From NCBI GenBank assembly GCA_001599715.1, contig BCHU01000011.1, positions 682,001-746,000 on the forward strand: a stretch of 64,000 bases of DNA, in the 5' to 3' direction. Shown here in pieces: positions 45,391 through 57,348 of the stretch. How positions within the stretch are numbered: the stretch's first letter is position 1; the number at the start of each line of letters is the position of its first letter. The notes beneath the pieces were generated by a model. It searched no databases. It was given only the letters and a program-made list of their open reading frames with translations, and was not told where the DNA came from. A program made the translations under genes and the position numbers. This DNA is from Phaeotremella fagi. Its lineage: Eukaryota; Basidiomycota; Tremellomycetes; Tremellales; Phaeotremellaceae.

Positions 45391-47259
45391 CTAATCAACC
45401 CCAATCCATCTCCAAGGTTCCCTAACCAATCTCCTCCAAGTTTCAGTGAAAGCAATAAGTTCCGCTCCTTCCAACTAAAAAATCCCAATAATCAGCAATC
45501 AACCCAAAAACTCCATTAAAAGAAAATTGGAGGTAACCTACAACACGATGATCACCACTCCAACCAACCGTACATCGTAGTACAGCCTCCATCCCACCTT
45601 TCTCCACAAACGATCGATCTTGCCAACCAGATTCAGAAAGTTTATATTCCATTTCCCATTTCATCCTTCCAACTGCGCAAATCGCCAGACATCCACCTGG
45701 GGGTAAGATCGGTGATGCACCTCTTGATTCTCCTAGTGATCCTATCGACGAGATGGTGATATTAGGTGATGCGGTTGGTTTGGTCGGATTCTGTCTTAGT
45801 GTTTGTAGATGGGTTGTTATTTCTGATAGAGACGTTGTGAGGTGCAGTGTTGGTAGTGAAGGTGTCAATAGTCCGTTTTTGGGATCTGATTGAAATTCGA
45901 ATTAGAAATGTAAGGAACATTTTGAGTGAACTTTCTGAAAACTCACCTGACACTGCTATCCCTATTACCCCGTCTCCAAAATCTAAATATCTATCTCCAT
46001 CCATCTCCTTAACTTTAGATCTCATAACCGGATGTTCGTCCATAGCCAACAACAAAGTTTTGACTAGTAAACTCAAAAGTGAAGTTTTTCGATTTGGTGA
46101 AACATGTCTATGAACTAATTCTGATGGTATATCAGACGCTAGATATGATGTAGAAGTTGAAGAATCCAGTTCCTCTTTGTTATTCAATGCTCGCATAAAC
46201 GGAACGAGATTAGTCAAATCCAATGTATGTGTATACCTTGATATCAGTTAATTTTGCTATACCAAAAAAACCTACCCGAAATGAGGTACACTCCCCATAG
46301 AACCCATAGCTTTCCACATGACTTTCCTAGTTCTACCAAATTTAACCAGTCTATTCTCAGTTTTCCTTCCCAACAAACCTAAACCCGAGGACGTATTCGA
46401 TGAATCCTCTAAATCAGATTTCAACACCCTACCACCCTCCCCTGTACCTCTAACAGAAGAAATTTCTATCCCCAATTGATTAGCCAGAGTTCTAACTGCA
46501 GGTGAAGCCAGGACTTTATTCTTTAACGTGTCGTTGTTCTCGATTCTGTCTGGTACTTTTTCGTATACTCTAGGGGGTTGGGTGTGGGTCGTAGGTGGAG
46601 GTAGAATATTGGCTTCTCCATGGAAAGACGCTCCCCCCGTTTGGTCCATTGTCGTATCTATCTTCCCTAGGAGGGAATGTGATTCTTCTGCTAATTTCTC
46701 ATTTTCCTCGGAAATCTTCTCTCCTTCTTTCACTTTTTCGTTGATTTCGGTCGGTTGGGGATTTGACTCTGTTGGAGGAGGGTTATCGAGTTCTTCAGGA
46801 GATTGTTCTTCAACATTCGTTTCCATTCCATCAGATATATCACATAAAGTCTGTCCAACAGCTACAGTGACACCTTCATCAATTTTCAATTCAGTGATGA
46901 TTCCCGCAGTAGGCGAAGTCAGTTCGACACTATAAGCCCCACACAGTTAATGTTTGGATCCAAGAATGAGTTTTGATTAGGACTGCAACTTACACACTTT
47001 TATCACTTTGGACTTCACATAGTTTATCGAATTCTTCAACTTGATCACCTTTCTTGACGTACCATTTCAAGATTTCAACTTCTGTTATACCTTCACCTAT
47101 GTCGTGTAGTTTGAATGGTATGGTTGCGTTATGAAACGGGGTTGTTGAGAAGTAATGAGAGTGTGTTCTTGAGATTAGGAGGTTTTTTGTGAGATTGAGA
47201 TGGAGATGGGATTGGATTGAAGGTGGACGAAGTAGATGTCTGAGTTTGAGTGTGTACAT
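45391..47259 (-). CDS. DBT: branched-chain 2-oxoacid dehydrogenase E2 (dihydrolipoyl transacylase)
   Basis: Five exons: 46994-47259, 46276-46929, 45947-46236, 45542-45885 and 45391-45474, about 545 residues. The presequence is basic ([12 protein letters not shown]). The lipoyl domain reads [20 protein letters not shown] with the lipoylated lysine in VQSDKSV (about Lys 87). A long acidic/Pro linker follows, then a peripheral-subunit-binding domain with [17 protein letters not shown] (about residues 225-260). The catalytic domain has [16 protein letters not shown] and, at its end, GDHRVLEGAEL, where the catalytic His is about residue 516. E2 transfers branched acyl groups to CoA in Leu/Ile/Val breakdown in the mitochondrial matrix. 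The family motif HRxxDG reads HRVLEG here. Branched-chain rather than pyruvate E2 is inferred from the single lipoyl domain and EITEVE-type lipoyl text. Confidence 0.88.
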
Positions 47260-48042
47260 TGTGTTTTATGGTGATGTATATCAGGATGAAAAGAACATGG
47301 TTGTTGCTGTACATGGATGGATATGGATCACATTGAACACCACCCTACTCCTCCTCCCCCTGCGTACTCGGATCTTGGACGTTGTAACGTAGCAGCTGAT
47401 CATCTGACCATCTCATTATATCACTGCATGCTGAAACCAAAGGAACCTCGTGATCTGTGCCTTATGATAGATACCCCGCATTCTTGATTGCTCACCCCGC
47501 ATCGGGCGCAAATAAAGATAACCTTAGGCGTCGGTTAAAGTGGCGCTGGCTAAAAGTAGACCTTTCTCTGTACCATCTACACTTCGCTTAACGTTACATG
47601 TTATCGCTCCTGACCGTCAGCACCACCAAAAAACGATAAATTTCAATTTTTTAATCGCATCTCTCTTTGTTCATATCCATTCACTCTATATTATAGTATC
47701 ACAAAACCTCTACCTACCGGAAGAAGTTAAGCAGTCACTTCTGCTTTCTAATTTTACCTTTATCTCTTAATTACCCAAAAAAGCCTCCATCCCCCTCATT
47801 TCCTCTGTCCCTACGGATTGATTTACCCATCCCATTTCCAGACATCGCTTATCCTCGTTTAGGTTGACTACCCCCCTACCCCCCCTCTCATATACAAACA
47901 CCAAATAAAAGCTTCTTTTAATTTAATATTGTCCTTTTCCTCATCCTCATCCCATAAACCAAACAAATCTCCGTTTCTCTGCCTCGCTTGCAGCCGACGA
48001 TTAATTTTCACATTTCATATATATATAACACTAAAAACGATC
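47260..48042 (+). promoter_or_regulatory. divergent promoter of E2 and GABA-transaminase genes with long leader
   Basis: 783 bp. The last 440 bp before the GABA-transaminase ATG contain no ATG and are rich in pyrimidines, as expected for a leader. An ATATATATATA run lies at about 48017-48027, just upstream of the ATG. No ORF of note. Confidence 0.5.
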
Positions 48043-49785
48043 ATGTCCTCTTTCATCCTTCGTTCTCAAACTTCTTCCATCTTATCAAAATCTAGATACA
48101 CCGTTAAACCGATTATCTATAAATCATTAGCGACACTTCAAACAACCTCATCGACTAGATTACCTTCAACACCACCTCCACCACCCAACATGCCAGCTCC
48201 ACAAACTGATTACAACTCTTTGATCGACATGGCTAAAACCCATGTCGCCGCTGGGTTAGGTAGATTGAGAGATCACATCCTTGTTAAAGGTGAAGGTGTT
48301 AAAGTTTGGGATGAAGCTGGTTCTGAATTCTTCGATTTCACCAGTGGTATCGGAGTCACCAATCTTGGACAGTGAGTTATTATTCTGCTGCCGTCATCGG
48401 TGCTGATGAATTTTGTGTGTGTCTTTTTTAGTTGTCACCCAGCCGTCACAGCTGCTGTTCAACATCAAGCTACCCAAATCACTCATGTTCAATGTTCAAT
48501 CTCCTACTCCCTCCCATACCTCAACCTCGTCAACTCTCTTATCCCACTCATGCCCCATCCATCTCTTGACACCTTCTTCCTCTGGAATTCAGGTTCAGAA
48601 GCTATCGAAATGGCTCTTAAATTGGTTAAGAAAGCTACCAACAGACCAAACGTTATTACCATGATTGGTAGTTACCACGGTAGAACCCATGGTGCAAGTG
48701 GTATCACCAGATCTAAACCCATCTACACCCAACATACCGGTGCCACCATGGTGAGTCCTTTCCTTTATCATCCCAAAAAATCCTTCATATACTGATTGAA
48801 ACCCAATTCAGAACGGTGTCTACGCAGTTCCATTCCCATACTGGCATTCATTAGGTGTCTCACCCTCAACCTCCGAAGAAGAACTAGTCAAACTCGCAAT
48901 CTACCAACTTGAACTCCTCTTCAAAACCCAAACAGCTCCAACCGACGTCGCAGCCATTTTCATCGAACCAGTCATCGGTGAAGGTGGTTACGTCCCAGCC
49001 CCATCAGCTTACCTCAAACACCTCAGATCCCTCTGTGACAAACACGGTATCTTACTCGTTTTGGACGAAGTTCAAACCGGTTTCGGTAGAACTGGTAAAA
49101 TGTTCGCTACCCAATATACCGAAGGTTTACGTCCTGATGTCATGGTTTTCGCCAAAGGTTTGGCTAACGGTTTCCCATTGAGTGGTGTAGTTTCAAGAAA
49201 GGAATTGATGGATACACAAGAAGTTGGAAGTATTGTATGTCCCTCCCAGCTCCTTTACCTGAATCTCCACTAACCAAAAAACCATATAGGGAGGTACATA
49301 CGCTGGAAACGCCGTCTCTTGCGCAGCAGGTGTAGCCGTTGCCGAAGTCTTCAAAACCCAACCAATCCTCGAGAACGTCAACCAAAGATCCGAACAACTT
49401 TTCCAAACCCTCACCGCCCTTCAAACCTCACCTAAAACTTCTCATCTCATCGCCGACGTCAGAGGTAAAGGTCTCATGGCAGCTATGGAATTCAGAAACG
49501 CAGTTGATGAATTGACAACCGAAGGTGTTGATTCTACCGTGGTTCCTTCAAAGATCGGCAAGAGGGTTCAAGATATTTGTTTGAGTAAAGGTTTGATGAT
49601 TTTGACTACTAGTTGTTTCGATACTATTCGGTAGGTTTTTGTGCTTTTAATTTGGTGATTGAGAATGGGTTACTGATTTAATTTTCTTTAGTTTCATCCC
49701 ACCACTCACAGTCTCTGAGGAAGAGATGGGTCAAGCTATGAAAATCTTCTCAGACGCTGTTGAACAAGTCGCCAGAGAGGGTTAA
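48043..49785 (+). CDS. UGA1: 4-aminobutyrate aminotransferase-like class III aminotransferase
   Basis: Five exons: 48043-48371, 48432-48750, 48812-49234, 49290-49630 and 49692-49785, about 501 residues. The first 45 residues look like a mitochondrial presequence, and a second ATG (MPAPQTDYNSL) could start a cytosolic form. Class III features are WNSGSEAIEMALKL, SYHGRTHGASGITRSK, FIEPVIGEGGYVP, LLVLDEVQTGFGRTGKMFA and the PLP lysine in VMVFAKGLANGFPLSG. Late segments GGTYAGNAVSCAAGVAV and LMAAMEF are also typical. GABA-transaminase produces succinic semialdehyde from GABA. The substrate assignment is uncertain because ornithine and other omega-amino acid transaminases share these motifs. Confidence 0.82.
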
Positions 49786-50521
49786 ATCACTAGGTATCTC
49801 CAAGAGATTTTGACCTGGTGTCCTCCCGTCATTGTCTACCTTCCATCCGTTTCTTTTCTTTTCTGCATATAAGTTCTCGGTTAGATTCTCAGTTTTTTCG
49901 TTATCACTTCATAGTCAGGGAAAAAAAAATTATTGTTTTTTATGTATGGTGTACCAAGATCTTTAAGCATCACTTGCCGTTTGCATCGTGCGAAACGATT
50001 AGTTGTCATCACATGTTGATTCATAGAAAAACATCAAAATCACAAACCCACACCGTCAAAAGATAAACTAATAAAAAGATAAGAATAGAAATGAAAGAGA
50101 TGGAGAAAGAGGGTGGGTAAAACAAAAGTGGAAGTGAAGTATAGAAACATGAAAATAAAAAATAAAAAAAATCCGAAAGAAAGGGACGACAGAGGATGTA
50201 GGTTTTTTTGGGAGCTCTCCTTTACAAAGTTTGAAAATGGAAACAAGTCTCTTTCAGGTATATACAATGAATGGGTGATTTTGACAGGATCAGTAAAATT
50301 AGAGAAAAAGGTTTATATGGAATTATGGATTTGGGGTATTGATGAAGTGTATATACAACGGGTTTTCCTTCTATTTCTTTTTTTTCTTCCGTTTTTTTTG
50401 GATTGGGATACTTTCGAATTTAACATTTTTTGTGATGATTTCGGAGGATACACATAGTAGAGATGTGGTGAAAATTGAAGTTGACCGATACGATTCCATC
50501 CTCCCCAAAAGTGATTAAAAT
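49786..50521. other. 736-bp convergent intergenic interval
   Basis: 3' UTR of the transaminase gene and of the LisH gene. A- and G-rich on the plus strand between about 50060 and 50180. Apparent ORFs on both strands are low-complexity and lack start context. Confidence 0.5.
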
Positions 50522-53500
50522 CTAATTGGCTTCGTTCAAAGCCTCCGTTTGTAACCAATCATGATGAGCATCATCACCACCGCCGCCGAAATTAGCAGTT
50601 GAGAACTAAAATTTCAGAACGTCAATTCAAATCCAACCATCTCAAACCATAAACTCACATCAAAATCAAAATGACCACTCCCATCAAACATCATCCCAGC
50701 AGAGAAAGGTGGATCAGCTTGATATTGGCTCAAAGCTTGAAGTAAACCCTCGTTCGACATGCTCTCATCGAAAACGTTCGAGCCATGAACCAAATGAGTA
50801 TTGTTGTTGCTGTTACCGAATAGATCCAATTGTGGATCTGCAGAGGTGATTGGATCCATTGAATGACCTTGAACATTCCCAGTTACGTTGTTGTAATCTA
50901 ATGGTAAATTGAAATGAGTGGTTTGGGGAGTTTCCAATAAATCCATCGATCCGTTGATTGGTGTGACCTCCACTGAGAAACTTCCTTCGACAGGTGTCAA
51001 CAATTCAGCTGCATCAGAATGACCTTCTGACGTTCTAGCTTTGGCGTTCTACGAGAAATCAGTCAAGGTTCTCAGTTTCAGTTACTTACCTTTCCATTTT
51101 TACTCTTAGCACCAGGTGGTCTACCGATCGGTTTTTTAGCTGAAGTCCTTCGTTTCCCAGCTGAGGAGGTACTTGATGTCAAAGCGTTATCGGTAGCGTC
51201 CGAACTGGTTTCCACATCAAGAGATAACGAAGGGTTTCTGTTCAATTTGCCTTTACCACGTCCAGTACGAGTTGCGGTGTTCGCACTAGCTGGCCCATTC
51301 GCTGTGGCACTAACGTTCGCAGTTGGTGGTGCACTACTAGCAGAAGAACTTTCCGTTTGATAAACGGTAGGAGATTGAGCAGTCGGAAGGTTCAACGGCG
51401 AATTACCCAACTGAGCTGGTGACATCGTAGTCAAGTTCACAGGTGAAGATGAACTGATCGGTGCGACTGTTTTGATATAATTGATCTGGTTCTGAGCGTA
51501 TTGTCGTTCAGCGTCTGAAAGGATTCTTTGTTGATTACTGCCGGAAGATGATTGATTCAAATTCGTAGCCTGTGTCAGCCAATTGTAAGTATCTTCTGAT
51601 AACGATAGTGTGCTGGCGATGATACCGACTTGAGGTGTTCCACCCACTCTCGCCGGCATTTGGGGTATACCCAAAGGTGCTGGCATGACTCTAGTAGCCA
51701 TCTCAATCGCTTGTCTTTGATGATCTTCAGGAGCTACGATTGCTTCAGTTTCAACTCTTCTGAAGTATAATCTAATACTCACTCGGCTTCTTGCCAGAAA
51801 GTTTGGTGCGTTTACCGCCGTTATCGATGGGCGAAGCAGCAGCTTGTCGTTTGATTGACATGGATCCTTCTCCAACAGAAGCTCTATCGTCAACTTGAAG
51901 GAATGGTTGACCTGGTAGACCTTGTCTACCTCCCGGAGTTTGGAATTGACCCTGCAACATCGCATTCTGTTGAGCTTGAAGGTGGGCAGCATAACGCTGT
52001 TGTTCCTGTTGCTGCTGATGTTGTTGCAGAAGGAGAGATTGATATTCCTCCTGAGACATTGAGACTTGATTACCGTTGATCACAACAGTCTGACGAGGTG
52101 CGTTCTACTCATCAATACAGCTAAACTTCATTACTTACATTAGAACCAGCCAAACGTTGTTGAGCCAAGACTTGAGCATCAATCTGTGCCTGTTGTCGAC
52201 GACGTATCTCATCAGCCTGTTGAAGAGCTATCATATTACTTGGATCTGCCGGTGAAATCAATTGTACTGAAGATTGCTGGCCATTCGGAATACGGATCGT
52301 GTTCGAGGGTGCCAAAGACGAAGCTCGAACTGCAGCAGAAGGCGAAGAGATGGCAATACGAGCAGCCATCGCCGATGAAGGTTGGGAATGTCTGGTAGGA
52401 GCAACTGGTGCAAGAGGTAGTTGAGACGATTGTGTTGGTTCGATAGGTAGACGTTTAGCTTCTTCCATCGCCATCCACCACTATAACTTAGCCGCGATCT
52501 CATTGGAACAACTCACAGAAAACAGATACCCTAAGTTATGGCTGTTACCAACCTTCGCATCATTCTCAGTCACCTCCTGAGACGACATTTCGGTATCTCC
52601 ATTACCTTTGTCTTCATTCCCAATTCTTCCAGGTGAACCATTCAAACTACTGGTACTATCGCCAAACAAAGGCGATTTCGTTACCGGAAGAGAAGTTTGA
52701 CCTTGGACAGGTGACTCAGCAGGGGAGACTTTGACCTGTTTCTCGGGCGAATTGATTTTAACCGGAGAGGCGAATTTAGTGGGTGACACGATCGGAGTTT
52801 GAAGTTCCATGGAAGTCTCTCCAGAAGAATTGATATCGGGTGAAGGGGTTGATTCGATAGCCTTTCCGGATGAAGGCTCTTTGACTGATGTCTTCGATCC
52901 AGAAGGCGTACCTGGAAGACGTGATTGCAAAGCAGTAGCTGCTTGGTCATAACCAGCACATTGAAGACTTAGAAAGTCAGTACTGGCTCTTAAACAGGTA
53001 CTTACTATTCAAGTACGAGGCTATCGAATTTGGCTTTATCTGCAACTTCATTACCGTTGACCTCAATTGTACCTCCGCACAACTTCCTTTCTTTCTCCAA
53101 CTGTGCCTTCGCACTAGCAATGATACTTTGTAATCGACTGATTGAGCTCTCAGAATCGTTCGTGGTAGCCAAGACAGACTTCTGTCCTTGTCGCGCTAGT
53201 ACATTTGAATCCAATACCGATTCGCCATTGACTACACTGACGGCTGTCGTCGGTAGCAGGGTTGTTGGTGCAGTCGGTAAAGTCATGGCACGAGCTGGGA
53301 CTGGGAGTTGAAGGTTCCCCGAGACTGGAACGGACGATGTTGCTACCATAGGAGTGGCTGCAGGTGGTCTTGCTGTTTGAGCAGGTGTCGCCGTTCGTGC
53401 ATAACCAGAGACTGTTCGCTTTAGTGCAGGTGCAGGAACTTGAAGTAGAGCGGGTGATTGTGAGGTAGACGGGGCAAGTTGTTGGGGAGGTGGCAAGGAG

Positions 53501-53545
53501 TTTCGTGGTTGATTCATCTGTTGTTGATGTTGTTGCTGCTGCTGC

Positions 53546-53580
<35 letters not shown>

Positions 53581-54238
53581 AATCTGTTGCTGCTGCTGCT
53601 GTTGCTGTTGCTGAATATGTTGTTGCTGTTGATGTTGCTGGAAATAATGTTGTTGAGCGTATTGGTTTTGTAGCAACATCTGTTGTTGTTGCTGTTGCTG
53701 TTGTTGTTGAAGCTGAGCTTGACTGATTTGACCACCTTGAACAACCTGCTGACCATTTTGCCAGGGAGGCATGGTAGGTCTTCCTTGAGCATCTACATAC
53801 ATTTGTCCACCAGCAACTTGAACAGTTCTGACCGGTATACCGGGTGTTCCAGTCATCATAGCTGGATGATAAGCGTGTTGACCAGCAGGACCACTAATGA
53901 TTTGTTGTTGAGCAGCGGCAACGCCTAAAGCTCTTTGAGCAGCAGCTTTAGCATCACGAGGCTGATGTTGGGGGTTCTGACGAGGTTGTTGATTTTGAAG
54001 TCTTTGATGTTCAAAGTATCTTCGTGTCTCTTCGTTCATCGTTTGAGGATCTATGGATAGTTGATTGTTTAGCATGGCTTGGGAGTAAACGGCCATTTCC
54101 TGTTGGGTTGGATTTGCAGGATGTTGTTGAACTGGTGTATGTTGAATAGTTGACTAAAAATAGTGTCAGCTGAATAGTCAAGAGGTCGCGACAAGCTTTT
54201 CATCTCACCATCATTCCTGTACGAGAGCCCTGCTGCAT
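50522..54238 (-). CDS. LisH/poly-Q/AT-hook protein, candidate transcriptional regulator (Flo8/LUG-like)
   Basis: Eight exons: 54209-54238, 53006-54153, 52517-52967, 52139-52480, 51783-52104, 51090-51742, 50659-51048 and 50522-50605, about 1139 residues. The first exon codes ten residues (MQQGSRTGMM). Long Gln tracts occur at about residues 151-224. A LisH-like helix pair, FDSLVLEYLQCAGYDQAATA, spans the exon 2/3 boundary (about residues 386-405). About 140 Ser/Pro-rich residues later comes GYLFSWWMAMEEAKR, resembling the WW-containing half of LUFS/Flo8 domains. More Gln/Ala-rich sequence follows, then an AT-hook-like KKPIGRPPGAKSK near residue 970. Such proteins are nuclear co-regulators; this role is inferred. 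Intron 52481-52516 is 36 bp. An upstream leader of up to 2 kb may contain small ORFs. Confidence 0.7.
53514..53733 (-). repeat. CAG/CAA poly-glutamine tract
   Basis: Imperfect CAG/CAA codons encoding long Gln runs in the LisH protein, interrupted by His, Met, Leu and Asn codons. Mixed CAG and CAA use suggests selection on protein sequence rather than pure repeat expansion. Confidence 0.85.
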
Positions 54239-57200
54239 ACCGCGAGCAGGGCGACGATTTTATTCAGGAATGTTGAATCCTTGAAAAGAGGATGAAAGGG
54301 AGGAGATGGACGTTGAGTCTAGATGGAGTGGTTAGTAACCAATAAGAAATAATAAGTTGACAACGAAAAAAGTTGTGTATGGGGAAAAGTTTCACGAAGG
54401 TTTAAGATGAGATCAGGACAGCTAGTAGATAACCAAAAAAAACCAATCAACTCACCCAACGATGAACAGCTGATGTAACTACCAAAGTAACTCCGAAGAA
54501 AGAAAAGTGATTCAATCCAAAGCTAGACTATTTCAATCCGTAGAAGTTGATAAGAACTCCCTTCGATACACTCTCGTGCTGAGGAGGTCAAAGATTTTTA
54601 CTGAAAGCAAGTCAATAACAAAAAGAGAATGAAAATGATGAGCGGCGAGAATATCAATGACAGATAGATTGTAAATAGGTTAGAAATGAAAAATTCCATT
54701 GAATGAAAAGAAATCTCTGTGTTGGAGAATCTAGATCAAAGGAACGAGGAACGTTTTCCCTTCAACCTTTTTACTCGTCTATATTTTCCGAATAGACACA
54801 CTAATGGTGAGATAGGTGGATATGCACAAGTGTAGATGGGATGGGAGATTGACCAGAGCGAATGGACTCACTTAGATGTAATTGTTTATTATCTACCGTT
54901 TTTAATTGTAAAGGTGAAAGACAAAAAATTGCTCAGTCCACCCAATGCGGTTGTGTTGAAGAAGAATGAAAGGAGGTCTTTGCTTTCAACAGCTGCTCGC
55001 TGAAAGTTGAAGTGTTTTGCGTTGAAAGTGGATGAATGTAGTGAGGATTGGTATGGTGGTATGTAGTGAAGTGATAGATGATACGTAGATGTAGTGGATG
55101 TAGTGAAGATAGATATAATGATACTGTGGTTGGTAGTTGGTCGTTGGTAATAGTTGGTAGCTGAGTGCTGAGTGAGTGGTGAGTACCATCTAATGTTGTT
55201 GTACTACTTGTACCTACGGCGGAAACGGTAAAGGCCGTGTAAAACCGTGTTACACAAAGGGCTATTGTGGCACTTGGCTCTTCATACAAAATGGTGTTCA
55301 TCTCTTATACTGTACTCCCTTAGACTCATATGCATTCTGAGAGGAAGATATGGGATAGATCAATCACTACTGACTCCATGACATTGACTCCTCGAATACA
55401 TAAAAAATAAACCAGAAAATGTTGCCGATCGAGGTCAAATATTCCTCAATCAAGCGCGTCACCTCAGCCCTTGTTTTGAAGTTCACGAACAGATTTATCC
55501 ATTATCGGTCTTGGACAATCAAAGCCCCAGATCAATAACAAAGCTGACAGACGAGCTGACCATTCGATGTTCCATTAAACCAGTGAAATCAGATCAATTC
55601 TGCATTGTTTGACACCAAGACCTCAGCACTGTTAAAAACGCGTTTTCATTTTGTCTGAATTTGCCGTAAGGTAGTAATACAAGCCTTTCATCATCGTTAT
55701 ATGCAGTTTGAACACTGTTTGCCTAAGAAACGATGATTTTCGATCAAAAACCATCCTGTCTGCTAAATGAAAGATTTTTTTGCCACCGTGTGTGTGTGAT
55801 TGGAAGGTGCCTTTGGATCACGCTCTCGATGATGACCAACAAATTTTTTCATTCTTTCCTTCCTTGACTAATTACCTTCTATCTCCAGTCAGTGGAAAAG
55901 TCATTAGCCTCTCTGAATCTTATCACCCTCTTCTGAGACAAATTAATCATTTCTAATATAAAAAATCATATCCGATTGTCACACTATTCGCGTTCCCTTT
56001 CACATGTCACCTGAGAAATCCCACACCAGAATTCCAATCAGGCGTATCAACCAAAGACAACAGAACTTACCACTTTTTATTTCGAACTCTAGTCTTCAAT
56101 CAATCCGGTAAAGTTTGATACCAAGAAACGGGAAGCTCGTCATAGGAAGAAACGGAACCGGGTGAACTAAACTTAGTACTCCCTCCCCTCTGGCCAAGTA
56201 CGGTAAAAAGTGAGTAACGTTAGTCGATCATTCATAAAATCCCTTACTGCCAATGATGAATTATTCACAACGCCGATCAATTCAGAGGCTTTTCATAAAC
56301 CTAAACAATCAACTTTACCCCACAGTCTTTTTCTCAACCAGGGTTCAAAGATCGATCCAAGAAAAGGGGAGAATGTGAATTCGATCCTTTCCCAGAAATG
56401 AATCCGGTTGGCTGGTTCCCCATGAGAGGAGAAGAAATGCTGGATTTCCTGTTTTCCTTTTTCAAGAGTTGGCTGATTAGAGAGTTTTTAAATTAAGATG
56501 TACGTTTTCTTTACCCCAGATTGTTATTCTTTTTCACATGTTGTTTACTGTTTACAGTAATTCCCTTGATTAGTCAACGTGATTACCTGTCCACGGGTAT
56601 TGATTCTTTGTTGATTGCTCAGATCTAATTCCCGAAAACCGATTAGCTAGGTGGCCAAAATTAGGATGACGGTCCGATGTCGACTTGAACTTGAAGATAT
56701 AAAGAGAAAGGTTTATATCTGCCATCTGTGAGAGATTACTTTTCTTTCTTCAACATTCATCTTGCCATATTCCATTCTTCGTTTCTTTTGTTCATTCTTC
56801 ACGCTTCTCTTCCCAAGCTGTATCTTAGTTAGCTCATTGTATCATCCTGTGTCTCTACTGCAGAGTCGTGGCTAATCAGCAACGTTCCAGGTATTCTTAT
56901 CACTTCCACACCACTCTTCCTTGTAGTATTTCTGAGAAATCCTTCATTCGCGTTCTCTGTCCACTGCTCCAGCTGTTCATTCCATTCGACATCCTCTCCA
57001 ACCCTCCTCATTCGTATCCTATCAGTCCATTTGTCATATTTCCCTTCCCACAAATTCTCGTTAAACACGTCACTCGAATTTTACGCGTTTGAGCTTCTCT
57101 CTCAGCTTCCAAAAATCACGTTTATTTTCGTTGACTCTTCCAATCCATTCATACTATCATTCACCTTTCATCAGTCTACGACTGTATTCCTTGATATCGC

Positions 57201-57348
57201 TCTAAGTAGTGTTCTTTCTGTCTTCTTTGTTCATACCGTTCGTGTTTCTTGTAGATATTTGACTCTTGACTCTTGATTACATTTTCAATCACGACTTTCT
57301 TGCTTCTTGCTTTCTGATTTACTTCATTTCTGTTATCTGCGATTAATC
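54239..57348. other. 3.1-kb non-coding interval between two regulator genes
   Basis: The largest gene-free stretch. It divides the divergent LisH and Csx1-like genes. A 122-codon ATG ORF on the minus strand at 54933-55301 reads MNTILYEEPSATIALC and then is Thr/His-rich; it is probably leader sequence. At about 55235-55253, GTGTAA and TTACAC form a 6-bp-arm inverted repeat. From 56700 to 57348 there is no plus-strand ATG (see findings). No transposon or tRNA seen. Confidence 0.5.

Noticed and set aside
54933..55301. 122-codon minus-strand ORF as a gene
   Set aside because: Thr/His-rich low-complexity translation without recognisable features; it lies in the upstream region of the LisH gene and is more likely leader or promoter. 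Kept only as a mention.
57031..57276. Plus-strand ORF in the leader of the Csx1-like gene
   Set aside because: It has no ATG (non-ATG start only) and lies in pyrimidine-rich leader sequence.
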